DNA of 64,000 bases from Clostridium tunisiense TJ. Its GTDB lineage: Bacteria; Bacillota; Clostridia; Clostridiales; Clostridiaceae. This document shows positions 1-10,364 of this stretch, piece by piece. The DNA lies in contig NZ_AMQH01000010.1 in assembly GCF_000300195.1 (NCBI RefSeq), positions 34,935 to 98,934 on the forward strand, given 5' to 3'. The position numbers and the translations under genes are program-made. Below the pieces are notes generated by a model. It was not told the DNA's origin. It was given only the letters and a program-made list of their open reading frames with translations, and searched no databases. Position 1 is the stretch's first letter. Each line of letters begins with the position of its first letter.

Positions 1-3000
1 TGCTAAAACCTCAAACTTTTTATCTTTTTCTATAATTATACTCGCTTTTGTCGCTAAGGTAGTATAGCTGATATATTCAATAATAAGCTCCATATTGTTT
101 ATATTATTATAACCTAGTCTATTGACTAACCCTTCTATACCCTGAATGTCCTCTCCAGAAGAAAAAGACCACAATTTCTTTAAAGACTTTATAAAACTTT
201 TATTCTTTAAAATTTTGTTATTATTTAAGTAATTAAATAGCACTTCAATATCCCCTTCATTGGTTAAGGAGATTGAACTTGCATTTATTTTAGAGAATAA
301 CTTTCCACTCTCAAAGTAGTTTTCTATATCCATAAATCTCAAGAAAGGCTTAGTCATATTATTGTTATTGATAAAATTTACTCTATACTCTTTTGGCACT
401 TGAAGTACTAAGTCAGAAGCTAATCCACAAGCCTCAAAGTAATAAGTAGCAGCATAGGAATACTCCTTATCATTAAAATAATAATTTCCTATTTCTGAAT
501 ATATTCTCCATAGTATTTGAGCTTGTTCATACTTCTTACAAAGCTCTATGGCTTTAGTTAAATTTTCAATATTTAGCTTGTTGTAAAGAGTACTTTCCAT
601 ATATATTCTATTACATATAATTCTGCTACTATCGCTGTTAAAGTTTTCTTCCTCAATATACTCATGGATAGTTTTTGCTTCCTTTATATGATTAGTATCA
701 TTTAGAATGATTGCACTTTCATATAAAATACTTAGTTTTTCATTGGTATTTGTAATATTTTTGCTAATATCTATTATCCTCTGAGAAATATCCAGACTAT
801 AATCTTCTTTAATTAAAAACTCATTAAATAAGGATAATACCTCTAGCTCCCACTTCAATATTGAATCGGAGTACTCATAGATTTTTCTTGCTTTTTCTAT
901 ATAGCTACTTGCCTTTTCCTTATCACCAAATGATAAATTTATCTTAAAAGCTAAAAGATAGTATGGCACTACTTCTTGCCCATGGCTAGGCCACTTTTCT
1001 AGTTGTTCACTACAAAGAACATAATATCTGTATGCCTCTCCGTAGTTACCAAATTTATAATATATACTTGCTAGGTAGGTATAATCATAAAAAATCATAT
1101 TACTATAATCATATTGTTTGGCCTTATTAATAGATTTAATAAAATAGTTATAGGCAGTATTATATTGCTGTAACATATAGTAAGTAAACCCTATGTTGCT
1201 TAAAGCTATTATTTCATTATAGATATCATTGTCTTCCCTACTTAATTCATATACTTGCTTGAAGTAAGTAAGTGCCTGTTGATTGTCTTGGAGGTAATCA
1301 CTATAAATTACCCCTAAATTGTTCATGCATCTAACTACCCCATTGGTATAATTAGTCTCATAGCATTGCTCTAAACAGCGATTGATATTCTTTAGTGCTT
1401 CATGAGCTTCACTATTAACTATAAGTAAGTTACATAGAAAAGTATTAAATATCACCTTATGCTTTATATGTTCTCCATCACAAAGGGATATTCCCTCCAT
1501 ACAAGCTTTATAAACATCATCATACCTTTGCTGTGAAAAATATCTTTGACAAAGAACTTTTAGATAGCTTAACTGCCCCTCTTTATAATCAATGTGCTCT
1601 AATAAGTTTCTCGCTTTTTCTATATAGAAGTTAACTCTATCTTTGTTACTAGTAGAAATAATAATATCTAGAATTCTAAAAATTATATCTATTTGTTGCT
1701 TTAAAAGTTTATATTCTCCAGCTATTTTTTCTCCTCTACCATAGTGCTTTAAAGCTTCATTTCTATTACCATCCTCTAAATAAAGATCTCCAATTTTTAA
1801 TAATAAGTTCAACTTATTTGTGCTACAATGGCCTTCATAGGTTAGGTTTTCTTCATCTAACAATCTCGCAGCTTTGGAAAGGTTTCTTATAGCCTCCTCT
1901 CTATTTTTTAGAGTTATCATTATTTCAGCATTTTCCATATAGTAGTATAAGAGCTTGTTGTGTTGTTCTGATTTTTCTAAATGATAAATAAGTTCGCTAA
2001 TAAAGCCGTTATTATTTTCCTCGTAATACTTGCCTAGTATTTCTGATGCTAGCCTATGCTTTTTCTTTTTCTCTTCTTTCTCTATGCTTTCATAAATATA
2101 AGCTTTTAAAAATCTATTATAGAAATCATAAACAAAGCCTCTATCCTCAATTTTTCTGCATAACAATCCCTTTATTATAAGGTTATCAATTATAGCTGTG
2201 ATTTTTTGCACATCTTCACTAATAAATTCCCTCATAACTTCTATAGAAGCCGGGTTCTCAAATATAGCAATAGTAGAAAGGATCTCCCAAGATACAAAAT
2301 CTAGCTTGTCCACTTGATTCTTATAAGCTTCGTACATATTTTGAGGAAGAAAAAAGTTGTCATCATCTACTCTATACCATTTTCCCTGATCTTCCTTTAT
2401 ATAAATCATTTTTCTTGCAAATATATCTTTTATGGTTTCTTCTATGAATAGTGGATTTCCCTTAGTATGACTATATATATCTTCTGGAAACTTAGTTGAA
2501 ATTTCTCCTGTATTTAAAACTTGTTTCAACATAAGTCCTATTTGTTCGCTACTTAAGGGCTTAAGTAAAAACTCAAGTTTAACATTGTCCCTAACTTTTT
2601 TCAAAAATTCTATAAACTTTTTATTCTCTAAACATTCACCATCCCTATATGATAGTAAAATCATAATTTTTGAAACTTTATTATATTTACTAATCACATA
2701 TAGGAAAAAATCTATGGTAAATTCATCTGCTTTATCTACATCATCTATTATAATAATGCCCTGCTTGTCAGCAAAAAATTCTCCTATAAAAGAAGCAATC
2801 TTGCTGATAATCTTATATTTCTCCTTGTTTCCCTTTAACGGATTAACAGTTACTGCATTTTTCTTATCTGCAATCTCTGGTACAAACTTTACCAGCTCTT
2901 GAGCATACTTATTTATTAGCTCCTTATTAGCCAAAGGAACCATTTGTTTTAGTATATCCACAAGAGGTTTGTTAGAATACTGATTATTAATTTTCACATT

Positions 3001-4059
3001 ATCAAAGGAACTAAATACATAGTCTTCTTTTAAAGACAGTATATATTGTATATGTTTTAGTAACCTTGTCTTTCCAATACCTACTTCCCCATGTACTGTA
3101 GTAACTTTTTTCGATGAATCATATTTAAATATAGAATCCTTAATGGACAAAATTGAAGAAATCTCTTCCTCTCTTCCAATAATTCTTATATCAAAATTTA
3201 ATTTTTCTAATTCATTTTTATCATATACCTTATAATTTGTTCCATAAATACTGTTTATGCTAAATATAATTTCTTCTATACTTTTATATCTATTTTCTGG
3301 TTGAAAATCTATCATTTTTAGTATTATTGTATAAAGCTTTTTTGTGAATACTTCTTTGTACTGATTGCAACTACAACTCTGAAAGTTGTTAATAATCTCA
3401 ATTATCTGTCTATTATCTTTGTATAACCCCTTACTTTTTAAAGCTAATACTATAAGAATTACACCTAAAGAGTATATTTGGGCTGAAAGACTTAAGCTTT
3501 CACCCCTTATATATTCTGGTGCATTAAATAAGTTAATTAGTTCTACTTCTGAACTAAATTCACTTTTCTCTAGTTCTGTGGTTATAATATCCTTTAACTT
3601 AATATTAAAATCTTTATTTTTAATATATATATTATCAATATTAAGTCCATTGTATGGCTCTCCTGATATCCAAAAGTAATTTGCAGCCTTACATATATTA
3701 ATAAAATAATATAGCAGGTTTATATCTTTTATTATATGAGTGCTATTTAGTAGCTTCTCGCTTTCTTCTATAAATTCAGTAGTATAATAATAAGTTCTAT
3801 AATAAGACTTTTTATTATCTATTTGTTTTACTATACCAAACTCAAGAACCTCTATCATATATGGATTATTTAAACTTCCTAAGCTTTCAAAATTTACAGT
3901 GCAAAAATCAATAAATTCCTTAGGTACATGCTTAGAATTGAGAATATAAAGTTTTACAGTGCTAAAGCCTTTTTGAATATCTATAGCTTCATAAACTGAG
4001 CATAATCTATTTTGTTTTAAATTATTTACAATTCTGTATCTATTATTAATAATCTCCAC
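1..4059 (-). CDS. Kinase-like / AAA ATPase / TPR regulatory protein, 3' end outside window
   Basis: The frame is open from a GTG at 4059 to base 1 (1353 codons, no stop), so the C-terminus is missing. GTG is forced: an in-frame TGA lies two codons upstream. The first ~270 residues resemble a Ser/Thr kinase (VKLY lysine strand, APE motif, AQIYSLGV), but the HRD loop reads YNGLNIDNI and the DFG position reads LKDII, so catalytic Asp and Gly are lost. An ATPase follows, with Walker A HGEVGIGKTRLL near residue 325 and Walker B IIIIDDVDKAD near 433, as in MalT/PknK-type STAND or AAA_16 proteins. Residues ~690-1270 are helical, TPR-like (for example NNLGVIYSDYLQDNQQALTY). The last visible residues (ASIIIEKDKKFEVLA) look like a GAF start. 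Such proteins often end in a GGDEF or histidine kinase domain, which cannot be seen here. Probably a signalling scaffold; ligand unknown. Confidence 0.85.
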   Translation of the reverse strand, partial: MEIINNRYRIVNNLKQNRLCSVYEAIDIQKGFSTVKLYILNSKHVPKEFIDFCTVNFESLGSLNNPYMIEVLEFGIVKQIDNKKSYYRTYYYTTEFIEESEKLLNSTHIIKDINLLYYFINICKAANYFWISGEPYNGLNIDNIYIKNKDFNIKLKDIITTELEKSEFSSEVELINLFNAPEYIRGESLSLSAQIYSLGVILIVLALKSKGLYKDNRQIIEIINNFQSCSCNQYKEVFTKKLYTIILKMIDFQPENRYKSIEEIIFSINSIYGTNYKVYDKNELEKLNFDIRIIGREEEISSILSIKDSIFKYDSSKKVTTVHGEVGIGKTRLLKHIQYILSLKEDYVFSSFDNVKINNQYSNKPLVDILKQMVPLANKELINKYAQELVKFVPEIADKKNAVTVNPLKGNKEKYKIISKIASFIGEFFADKQGIIIIDDVDKADEFTIDFFLYVISKYNKVSKIMILLSYRDGECLENKKFIEFLKKVRDNVKLEFLLKPLSSEQIGLMLKQVLNTGEISTKFPEDIYSHTKGNPLFIEETIKDIFARKMIYIKEDQGKWYRVDDDNFFLPQNMYEAYKNQVDKLDFVSWEILSTIAIFENPASIEVMREFISEDVQKITAIIDNLIIKGLLCRKIEDRGFVYDFYNRFLKAYIYESIEKEEKKKKHRLASEILGKYYEENNNGFISELIYHLEKSEQHNKLLYYYMENAEIMITLKNREEAIRNLSKAARLLDEENLTYEGHCSTNKLNLLLKIGDLYLEDGNRNEALKHYGRGEKIAGEYKLLKQQIDIIFRILDIIISTSNKDRVNFYIEKARNLLEHIDYKEGQLSYLKVLCQRYFSQQRYDDVYKACMEGISLCDGEHIKHKVIFNTFLCNLLIVNSEAHEALKNINRCLEQCYETNYTNGVVRCMNNLGVIYSDYLQDNQQALTYFKQVYELSREDNDIYNEIIALSNIGFTYYMLQQYNTAYNYFIKSINKAKQYDYSNMIFYDYTYLASIYYKFGNYGEAYRYYVLCSEQLEKWPSHGQEVVPYYLLAFKINLSFGDKEKASSYIEKARKIYEYSDSILKWELEVLSLFNEFLIKEDYSLDISQRIIDISKNITNTNEKLSILYESAIILNDTNHIKEAKTIHEYIEEENFNSDSSRIICNRIYMESTLYNKLNIENLTKAIELCKKYEQAQILWRIYSEIGNYYFNDKEYSYAATYYFEACGLASDLVLQVPKEYRVNFINNNNMTKPFLRFMDIENYFESGKLFSKINASSISLTNEGDIEVLFNYLNNNKILKNKSFIKSLKKLWSFSSGEDIQGIEGLVNRLGYNNINNMELIIEYISYTTLATKASIIIEKDKKFEVLA

Positions 4060-4160
4060 TTTATCTCAACCCTTCCCATATAATACCTTAAGAATATTGT
4101 AACACAGCTTTGTAAAAAAACAAATTAAATTACCATTTTTTTCTATTATTTACCTTTTAC

Positions 4161-5027
4161 CTATGTGAGAATTTCATACCCATCTTCTGTTACTCTTATA
4201 GTATGCTCCCATTGAGCAGATAAAGACCCGTCTTCAGTAACTGCAGTCCAATCATCTTCTAACACGGTAGTTTCAGGCCTTCCCATATTAATCATGGGCT
4301 CTATAGTGAAAATCATATTTGGAAGCAATATCATTCCTTCACCCTTTTTGCCTAGGTGTGGTACAAAAGGCTCTTCATGAAACTCATTTCCAATTCCATG
4401 GCCACCGTAATCATATACTACAGAATATCCATGACTTTCAGCATGAGTTTGAATAGCATAACCAACATCACCTAAGGTATTGTATGGTTTAACCTGCTGT
4501 ATTCCTAAGTCTAAACATTCCTTAGCTACTTTAACTAGGTTTTCTGCTTCTTTTGTTGCATTTCCTATTATGTAAGTTCTATTAGCATCACCATAGTACC
4601 CATTTAAGATACAAGTTACATCTACATTCACAATATCTCCATCTTTTATAACCCTATCTTCACTAGGAATTCCATGACAAACCACCTCATTTATTGATAC
4701 ACAGGTGCTCTTAGGAAAACCATGGTATCCTAATGGTGCTGGATATGCTCCATGCTCTACAGTATAATCATGAACCCACTTATTAATATCTTCAGTAGTT
4801 ATTCCAGCCTTAATTCGGTCTCCCACCATATCCAGTACCTCATGGGTTAATTTGCAACTTTTCCTTATTCCCTCTATGTCTTCCTCTGTTTTTATGCTTT
4901 CTCTTGGGATTTGGTATCCCACTTTAGCTTCTAATTTTGTTATAAATTCATCTTGTTCCATATGACACTTTTTATATTTCTTGCCACTTCCACACCAACA
5001 TAAATCATTTCTATTTATCTTATCCAT
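4161..5027 (-). CDS. map: Methionine aminopeptidase with N-terminal SEC-C zinc motif
   Basis: This cytosolic enzyme removes the initiator methionine from new proteins. The 288-residue protein starts with a SEC-C zinc-binding motif (CWCGSGKKYKKCH), followed by the M24 pita-bread fold. The five metal ligands are visible: Asp in VNVDVT, Asp in GDANRT, His in GGHGIG, Glu in FTIEPM and Glu in QWEHT. The ATG at 5027 is chosen because GGAGGAATTAGT sits directly in front of it; a longer open frame upstream has no ribosome site. Many clostridia carry this SEC-C form. It is separate from the ribosomal-protein operon where another map often lies. Its neighbours suggest no operon. Confidence 0.95.
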   Translation of the reverse strand: MDKINRNDLCWCGSGKKYKKCHMEQDEFITKLEAKVGYQIPRESIKTEEDIEGIRKSCKLTHEVLDMVGDRIKAGITTEDINKWVHDYTVEHGAYPAPLGYHGFPKSTCVSINEVVCHGIPSEDRVIKDGDIVNVDVTCILNGYYGDANRTYIIGNATKEAENLVKVAKECLDLGIQQVKPYNTLGDVGYAIQTHAESHGYSVVYDYGGHGIGNEFHEEPFVPHLGKKGEGMILLPNMIFTIEPMINMGRPETTVLEDDWTAVTEDGSLSAQWEHTIRVTEDGYEILT

Positions 5028-5185
5028 ACTAATTCCTCCAATATTGATTTTGTTACATATTATTACTTGCAATATAGTATTCTTCATTGACTTAGGTAAT
5101 ATTAAGAATTTCTTCATTTTCATTATAGTATAAAATATTGGAAAAAACAAAAATATAAGATGGAGTAGTTACCCCATCTTATATT

Positions 5186-5839
5186 TTAGAAGTGATATAT
5201 ATAAATATATCTATTAGCTTTATTTTGTAATAACTTTAAGTATTCATATAAAGATACATTTTTCCTATTTGCAGTATGCTGAGCTATAAATAAATCATAC
5301 CTGTTAAGAGCTACATTATATTCTTTTGCATGTATCACTTGGGAATGATATGGATAATTATTCTTTTTAGGATCTCCATACTGAATTACATCACCTATTT
5401 CTAAATAATCATATAAATCCTGAAAATTTGTAAGTGCATCTAATACAATTAATTCCCTGTATTCCCTTGCCGCATTTCTTCCAACTCCATTTTCATTTCC
5501 CCAGTATTTTCTAAAGTACCTAGCACTTCTCCAAGTTAAGGATATCTTGCTCAAATTTTTTACATCCTTTGTATAGCAAAACCAATGGTTAAAATTTGTA
5601 TAATCCCGCCCCTTCATTATCATTCCCCCAGCTTTTAGTACTTGGGATATAAAATTAGTGCAATCATCCTCCTTAAAAAGAGGATATTCCTTAATGTTAG
5701 GGGATTCTGCATAGGCCTCTGCATAAGCCTTAGCAGCACTTCGATTATATACAGTAATTTGCCTATTGATTATTTCATCATTAAGTAGAGGCGTAATTAT
5801 GGCATCTTTTATCCGCGTTAAAAGTTTTTTTCTTTTCAT
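5186..5839 (-). CDS. Amidase-domain protein (Amidase_6 type)
   Basis: This 217-residue protein carries the signature DCTNFISQVLKAGG at residues 59-72 and YHSQVIHA at 164-171. These match the Cys and His positions of the putative amidase domain found in clostridial and bacillary wall-associated proteins (Amidase_6, NlpC/P60-like). There is no signal peptide or membrane segment, and the N-terminus is basic (MKRKKLLTRIKD), so export is not evident. The ATG follows a GGAGGGG-type ribosome site. Function inferred: hydrolysis of an amide bond in a peptide or wall substrate; substrate unknown. It is probably monocistronic. Confidence 0.75.
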   Translation of the reverse strand: MKRKKLLTRIKDAIITPLLNDEIINRQITVYNRSAAKAYAEAYAESPNIKEYPLFKEDDCTNFISQVLKAGGMIMKGRDYTNFNHWFCYTKDVKNLSKISLTWRSARYFRKYWGNENGVGRNAAREYRELIVLDALTNFQDLYDYLEIGDVIQYGDPKKNNYPYHSQVIHAKEYNVALNRYDLFIAQHTANRKNVSLYEYLKLLQNKANRYIYIYHF

Positions 5840-5969
5840 AATTCCCCTCCTACCTTAAATATAATTACTTATAAAAACATATCTATAAAACCTAAAAAAT
5901 AATTAGTTTACTAACTATATATGCATATTTATTATATTTGATAGCATTTTTTGTTGTTTTTTTTATATT

Positions 5970-6845
5970 TTATTCTCTTTCCTTAGCAATAAAATATAAA
6001 GACACTAACCCTGCTCCTGTATGGCTTGCAACCGTTGGTCCTTCAAAATTTATTAAGCACTTTTCCACATTGCCATTTTCTCTACATAACTGTTCAAGAT
6101 GAAGTGCATCTTCTAGGCAATCTCCATGTACTATGCTAATAGTTTGCATTTCCTTCTTATCTGTTCTTTCAATAAACTTTTCTGCTAGAGTTGCAATTGC
6201 CTTCTTACGTCCTCTTACCTTCATCAATGGCGCAAGTTTCCCTTGCTTATCCATATGAAGTACAGGTTTTACATTTAGTAAAGTACCTACTGCTGCTGCA
6301 GAGGATGAAATTCTTCCTCCTCTTTTTAAGTGATTTAAATCGTCAACTGTAAAATAGTGATTAACTTTCATCTTCGTATTTTCAACAAAACTTATAATTT
6401 CTTCCTTTGATTTTCCTTCTTTGATTTTTTCGTAAGCTAAATAACACAATAAACCAAGACCTAAACTTGCACATAGGGAGTCAATAACGTTAATATCTGC
6501 TTGTGGAAATTCTTCTTTTATATTAAGTACTGCCCTTTTTGCACTATCAACAGTTCCTGTAAGTCCAGAAGAAAGTCCTATATAAATAACCGATTTATTT
6601 TCTTCTGCTAAGGGTCTAAAAATTTCCTCAAATCTAAACACATTAATTTGAGAAGTAGTAGGCATTTCCCCCGCCCTTAACCCCTCATAAAATTCTTTTA
6701 TGTTTAAAGTTTTTCCAAAATCATCTTCTACATCTTTCCCTTTAAAGTGACATATTATAGGCGCTCCTATAATGTTTTCTTGTTCTATAAATTCTAATGG
6801 TAAGGCGGAAGCTGAATCCACCACTAAAACTATATTCCTATTCAT
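5970..6845 (-). CDS. DegV family fatty-acid-binding protein
   Basis: The 291-residue protein has the DegV architecture: N-terminal IVLVVDSASALP, the TTSQ fatty-acid contact motif, SSGLTGT, and the RGGRISSS loop. In Firmicutes, DegV/FakB proteins bind a fatty acid and present it to the kinase FakA for phosphorylation and entry into lipid synthesis. No fakA is in this window. The ATG at 6845 is preferred over an upstream in-frame start because GAGGAGA lies about ten bases before it. It lies next to the fab operon but has its own promoter region and is separated by the operon terminator. Confidence 0.92.
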   Translation of the reverse strand: MNRNIVLVVDSASALPLEFIEQENIIGAPIICHFKGKDVEDDFGKTLNIKEFYEGLRAGEMPTTSQINVFRFEEIFRPLAEENKSVIYIGLSSGLTGTVDSAKRAVLNIKEEFPQADINVIDSLCASLGLGLLCYLAYEKIKEGKSKEEIISFVENTKMKVNHYFTVDDLNHLKRGGRISSSAAAVGTLLNVKPVLHMDKQGKLAPLMKVRGRKKAIATLAEKFIERTDKKEMQTISIVHGDCLEDALHLEQLCRENGNVEKCLINFEGPTVASHTGAGLVSLYFIAKERE

Positions 6846-7034
6846 ATTAATCCATCTCCTCAAACTCAACATAATTATCTTATATTCAACTATGATTATT
6901 CTTTAATTTATTTTCTCTTATTTTATCATGAATTCCATATTAAGTAAAATTTAACTTATAATAATTAATTTTTTTATAAAATACTTATCTTTTACAATTA
7001 CCTTTTGCCTATACTAGATTAACCCAATAAGAAA

Positions 7035-7070
7035 ATAAAAAACCTTGAGGAATTTTAATTCCTCAAAGTT
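7035..7070 (-). terminator. Terminator of the fab/acc operon
   Basis: The stem TTGAGGAATT/AATTCCTCAA (7045-7066) is followed on the minus strand by GGTTTTTTATTTT. It sits 45 bases after the accA stop and closes the twelve-gene fatty acid operon. Confidence 0.85.
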
Positions 7071-7112
7071 TTCTTTTTATCTTAGGATCAAATAATGAAT
7101 AAGTCCATTTTG

Positions 7113-7940
7113 TTAGATCTTATCCTCTATAAATTCTCCTATTTTCCTAAATTTATAATAGCGTTTAGTAAGTAAGGAATCTATGGGTTCACTATTTAGC
7201 CTTATTAGGGATTCCTGTAAATTTTTACTAATAGCCTTAGATGCCTTTTCTAAATCTGCTTGTGCCCCACCTAAAGGTTCTTTAATCACTCTATCTATTA
7301 TCTCAAAGTTTAATAAATCCTTTGATGTTATCTTCATCTTTTCTGCCGCTTCTCTTGCCTTAGATGCATCCTTATAAAGAATACTTGCAAATCCTTCTGG
7401 AGAAAGAATTGAATAAATAGAGTGTTCGAGCATCCATACTTCATCAGCCACAGCAAGGGCTAAGGCCCCACCGCTTCCGCCTTCACCTATAACTATAGAA
7501 ATAATTGGGCACCTTAAGGTACTCATCTCCATTAAGTTTTTAGCAATGGCTTCTCCTACACCTCTTTCTTCTCCTTCAACTCCACAAAATGCACCCGGTG
7601 TATCTATAAAAGTGATCACTGGTCTTTTAAACTTTTCTGCTTGTTTCATTAGCCTTAAAGCTTTTCTGTATCCTTCTGCTTTAGGCATTCCAAAGTTCCT
7701 AGCAATATTCTCTTTTGTATTATTTCCCTTTTGAATACCAATAATTGTTACAGGTATTCCTTTGAATTCTCCAATTCCACCTACTATGGCAGCGTCATCT
7801 CCATAGTTTCTGTCACCCTTTAATTCTATGAAATTATCAAATACTTTTTCTATATAATCTAGGGCGGTTGGTCTAGAAATTGCTCTTGCAATATTCACCT
7901 TATCCCAAGCTGTAAGCTTTATTTTTATGTTGTTTTCCAT
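7113..7940 (-). CDS. accA: Acetyl-CoA carboxylase carboxyltransferase, alpha subunit
   Basis: This subunit pairs with AccD to transfer CO2 from carboxybiotin on AccB to acetyl-CoA, giving malonyl-CoA. The 275-residue protein shows the crotonase-like CT fold: [34 protein letters not shown], and [18 protein letters not shown] with the oxyanion-hole glycines. The ATG at 7940 is used because AGGAG is eight bases upstream; in-frame GTG codons before it lie too near the ribosome site. It is the last gene of the operon, starting 28 bases after accD. Length and motifs are typical. Confidence 0.97.
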   Translation of the reverse strand: MENNIKIKLTAWDKVNIARAISRPTALDYIEKVFDNFIELKGDRNYGDDAAIVGGIGEFKGIPVTIIGIQKGNNTKENIARNFGMPKAEGYRKALRLMKQAEKFKRPVITFIDTPGAFCGVEGEERGVGEAIAKNLMEMSTLRCPIISIVIGEGGSGGALALAVADEVWMLEHSIYSILSPEGFASILYKDASKAREAAEKMKITSKDLLNFEIIDRVIKEPLGGAQADLEKASKAISKNLQESLIRLNSEPIDSLLTKRYYKFRKIGEFIEDKI

Positions 7941-7968
7941 ATTCACCACTCCTATAGCAAATGCTATA

Positions 7969-8829
7969 TTAACTTCTATGAAGCCTTAGTAGCTTTCCTA
8001 AGGTTTCCTTAAGTTCATTTCTCTTTACTATTCTATCTACAAAACCTTTCTTTTGAAGGAACTCTGCCTTTTGAAAATCAGCTGGAAGACTCTCTTTAAT
8101 AGTTTGTTCTATTACTCTTCTACCTGCAAAACCAATTAATGCATTAGGCTCAGATAAAATTATATCCCCTAACATAGCAAAGCTTGCAGTAACTCCTCCT
8201 GTAGTTGGATCCGTAATCACAGTAATATAAAGAAGTCCCTTCTTATTATGGATTGATATAGCACTTGAGGTTTTTGCCATTTGCATTAAAGAAAATATTC
8301 CTTCTTGCATTCTAGCTCCTCCTGAGCATGTAAAAATAACTATTGGGAGTTCTTTTTCCGTAGCAAATTCTACTGCTCTAGTGATTTTTTCACCTACTAC
8401 ACTACCCATACTTCCCATTAAAAATCTACTATCCATCACAGCTATTACAGTGTTATTATTATTTATTCTGCCATAACCTGTAACTACAGCTTCCTCAAGC
8501 TCTGTTGACTTTTTTAGTTTTTCTAACTTTTCCTCATACCCATTAAAATCTAGTGGATTTGAGCTAATAAGTTCTTTGTTAAGTTCTATAAAAGTTCCAC
8601 TATCAATGATTTGTTCAATTCTTTCTCTTGCTGTTAATCTAAAATGATAGTTACAAAGGTTACATACCTTCTGATTTTCTTCCAAATCATTTTTATAAAG
8701 AATCTTTCCACAGCCTTCACATTTTACCCACAATCCATCTGGAATTGTGGGCTTATTCTCTTCACCTTGTGGATTATTTTTCACTTCAATGTATACATTC
8801 TTCTTAAATAACCTTTTAAGTTCCAACAT
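7969..8829 (-). CDS. accD: Acetyl-CoA carboxylase carboxyltransferase, beta subunit
   Basis: This is the partner of AccA in the carboxyltransferase tetramer. The 286-residue protein has an N-terminal four-cysteine zinc ribbon (CEGCGKIL, then CNLCNYHF) and a CT domain with [13 protein letters not shown] and [18 protein letters not shown]. The zinc ribbon is known in the family to bind substrate and also mRNA. The start follows AGAGAGG. A 168-base gap separates it from accC, with a hairpin at 8856-8891; most other gaps in the distal half of the operon are under 30 bases. Confidence 0.97.
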   Translation of the reverse strand: MLELKRLFKKNVYIEVKNNPQGEENKPTIPDGLWVKCEGCGKILYKNDLEENQKVCNLCNYHFRLTARERIEQIIDSGTFIELNKELISSNPLDFNGYEEKLEKLKKSTELEEAVVTGYGRINNNNTVIAVMDSRFLMGSMGSVVGEKITRAVEFATEKELPIVIFTCSGGARMQEGIFSLMQMAKTSSAISIHNKKGLLYITVITDPTTGGVTASFAMLGDIILSEPNALIGFAGRRVIEQTIKESLPADFQKAEFLQKKGFVDRIVKRNELKETLGKLLRLHRS

Positions 8830-8855
8830 ATTAATACCTCTCTTAGGTTATATAT

Positions 8856-8891
8856 AGAGAACTATCTTTAAGTAAATCTACATAGTTCTCC
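8856..8891 (-). other. Hairpin in the accC-accD leader
   Basis: AGAGAACTAT (8856-8865) pairs with ATAGTTCTC (8882-8890), about 30-65 bases before the accD start. There is no T-run, so it looks like an mRNA processing or stability structure rather than a terminator. Confidence 0.5.
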
Positions 8892-8997
8892 TAACATTAC
8901 TTGTTAATTTTTTATCTTATAAGTTTATAATATTACACTTTAAAATTTTTATGATAACCTATCCCTAATTATGACTCTATATTTTAAAGTATATACA

Positions 8998-10341
8998 TTA
9001 TAATTTTAGTTCACTACTTATAAAACTTGTGTCAAAGTCTCCACTAATAAACTTTTCATTTGATAAAATCTCAAGATGTAAATCAATATTAGTGTGAATT
9101 CCTTCTATAATAAACTCACTTAATGCTCTTTTCATCTTATTTATTGCTTCATTTCTATCTTTGCCATGAACAATAAGCTTTCCTACCATGGAATCATACA
9201 CTGGAGGTATTTTATATCCTTGATATACTCCTGAGTCTAGTCTTACTCCATTTCCTCCAGGAATTAATAAACTTTTTATCTCTCCTGGGGATGGCATGAA
9301 GTTCTTATAAGGGTTTTCTGCATTAATTCTACATTCAATTGCATGCCCTCTTAAAACAATATCTTCTTGAGTAAAACTTAAAGCTTCACCATAGGCTACT
9401 TTAATTTGTTCTTTAATTAAATCTATTCCTGTTACCATTTCTGTTACAGGGTGTTCTACCTGTATCCTTGTATTCATCTCCATAAAGTAGAAGTTTAAAT
9501 TCTTATCAACTAAAAATTCTATGGTACCTGCATTTTTGTATCCTATAGCCTTAGCTGCTCTAACTGCAGTTTCTCCCATTTCTTTTCTTAAAGCTTCAGT
9601 TAGCACTACAGAAGGAGCCTCTTCTAGTACCTTTTGATTTTTTCTCTGCACAGAACATTCTCTTTCCCCAAGATATACTACATTTCCGTAGCTATCTCCT
9701 ATTATTTGAATTTCTACGTGCCTTGGCCTCTCAACAAATTTTTCTATATACATAGAATCATCATTAAAGGAAGCTTTTGCTTCGGTTCTTGCAGTGTTGA
9801 ATTCCTTTATAACATCCTTTGAATCTCTTACAATTCTAATACCTTTTCCTCCGCCACCTGCAGAAGCTTTTATCATTATGGGATATCCTATGGAGTTTGC
9901 AATTTTTAAGGCCTCTTTTTCATCTTTTACAATTCCTTTTGAACCAGGTACTACTGGTACCTTAGCCTCTATCATTATTTCTTTAGCCTTAGACTTATTT
10001 CCCATGTTTTCTATATTATCTGAAGATGGTCCAATGAATTTGATATTACATTCTTCACACATCTTTGCAAACTTGGGATTCTCTGATAGAAATCCAAAGC
10101 CGGGATGTATAGCCTCAGCACCTTTTAAAATTGTAGCACTTAATATATTCTTATCATTTAAATAACTATCTCTTGATGGGGCAGGACCTACGCAAACTGC
10201 TTCATCAGCTAATTGTGTATGAAGTGCATCCTTATCAGCTTCTGAATAGATTGCAACAGTTTGTATTCCCATTTCTCTACAAGCTCTAATTATTCTAACC
10301 GCTATTTCTCCTCTATTTGCAATTAATATCTTCTTAAACAT
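8998..10341 (-). CDS. accC: Acetyl-CoA carboxylase, biotin carboxylase subunit
   Basis: This subunit uses ATP and bicarbonate to carboxylate the biotin on AccB. The 447-residue protein has the N-terminal MFKKILIANRGEIAVRIIRACRE segment, an ATP-grasp domain with the glycine-rich loop KASAGGGGKGIRIV, and the active-site segments MEMNTRIQVEHPVTE and RINAEN. Full length for the family. It lies 23 bases after fabZ and shares its message. Confidence 0.97.
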   Translation of the reverse strand: MFKKILIANRGEIAVRIIRACREMGIQTVAIYSEADKDALHTQLADEAVCVGPAPSRDSYLNDKNILSATILKGAEAIHPGFGFLSENPKFAKMCEECNIKFIGPSSDNIENMGNKSKAKEIMIEAKVPVVPGSKGIVKDEKEALKIANSIGYPIMIKASAGGGGKGIRIVRDSKDVIKEFNTARTEAKASFNDDSMYIEKFVERPRHVEIQIIGDSYGNVVYLGERECSVQRKNQKVLEEAPSVVLTEALRKEMGETAVRAAKAIGYKNAGTIEFLVDKNLNFYFMEMNTRIQVEHPVTEMVTGIDLIKEQIKVAYGEALSFTQEDIVLRGHAIECRINAENPYKNFMPSPGEIKSLLIPGGNGVRLDSGVYQGYKIPPVYDSMVGKLIVHGKDRNEAINKMKRALSEFIIEGIHTNIDLHLEILSNEKFISGDFDTSFISSELKL

Positions 10342-10364
10342 ACTATTACCATCCTAAATTAAAA

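Noticed and set aside
2585..3679. Plus-strand frames inside the giant minus-strand gene
   Set aside because: They are antisense shadows of the 1-4059 frame, which has clear domain motifs and even codon use.
5028..5150. 41-residue N-terminal extension of the methionine aminopeptidase
   Set aside because: GGAGG lies directly before the internal ATG at 5027 and the extension has no family counterpart.
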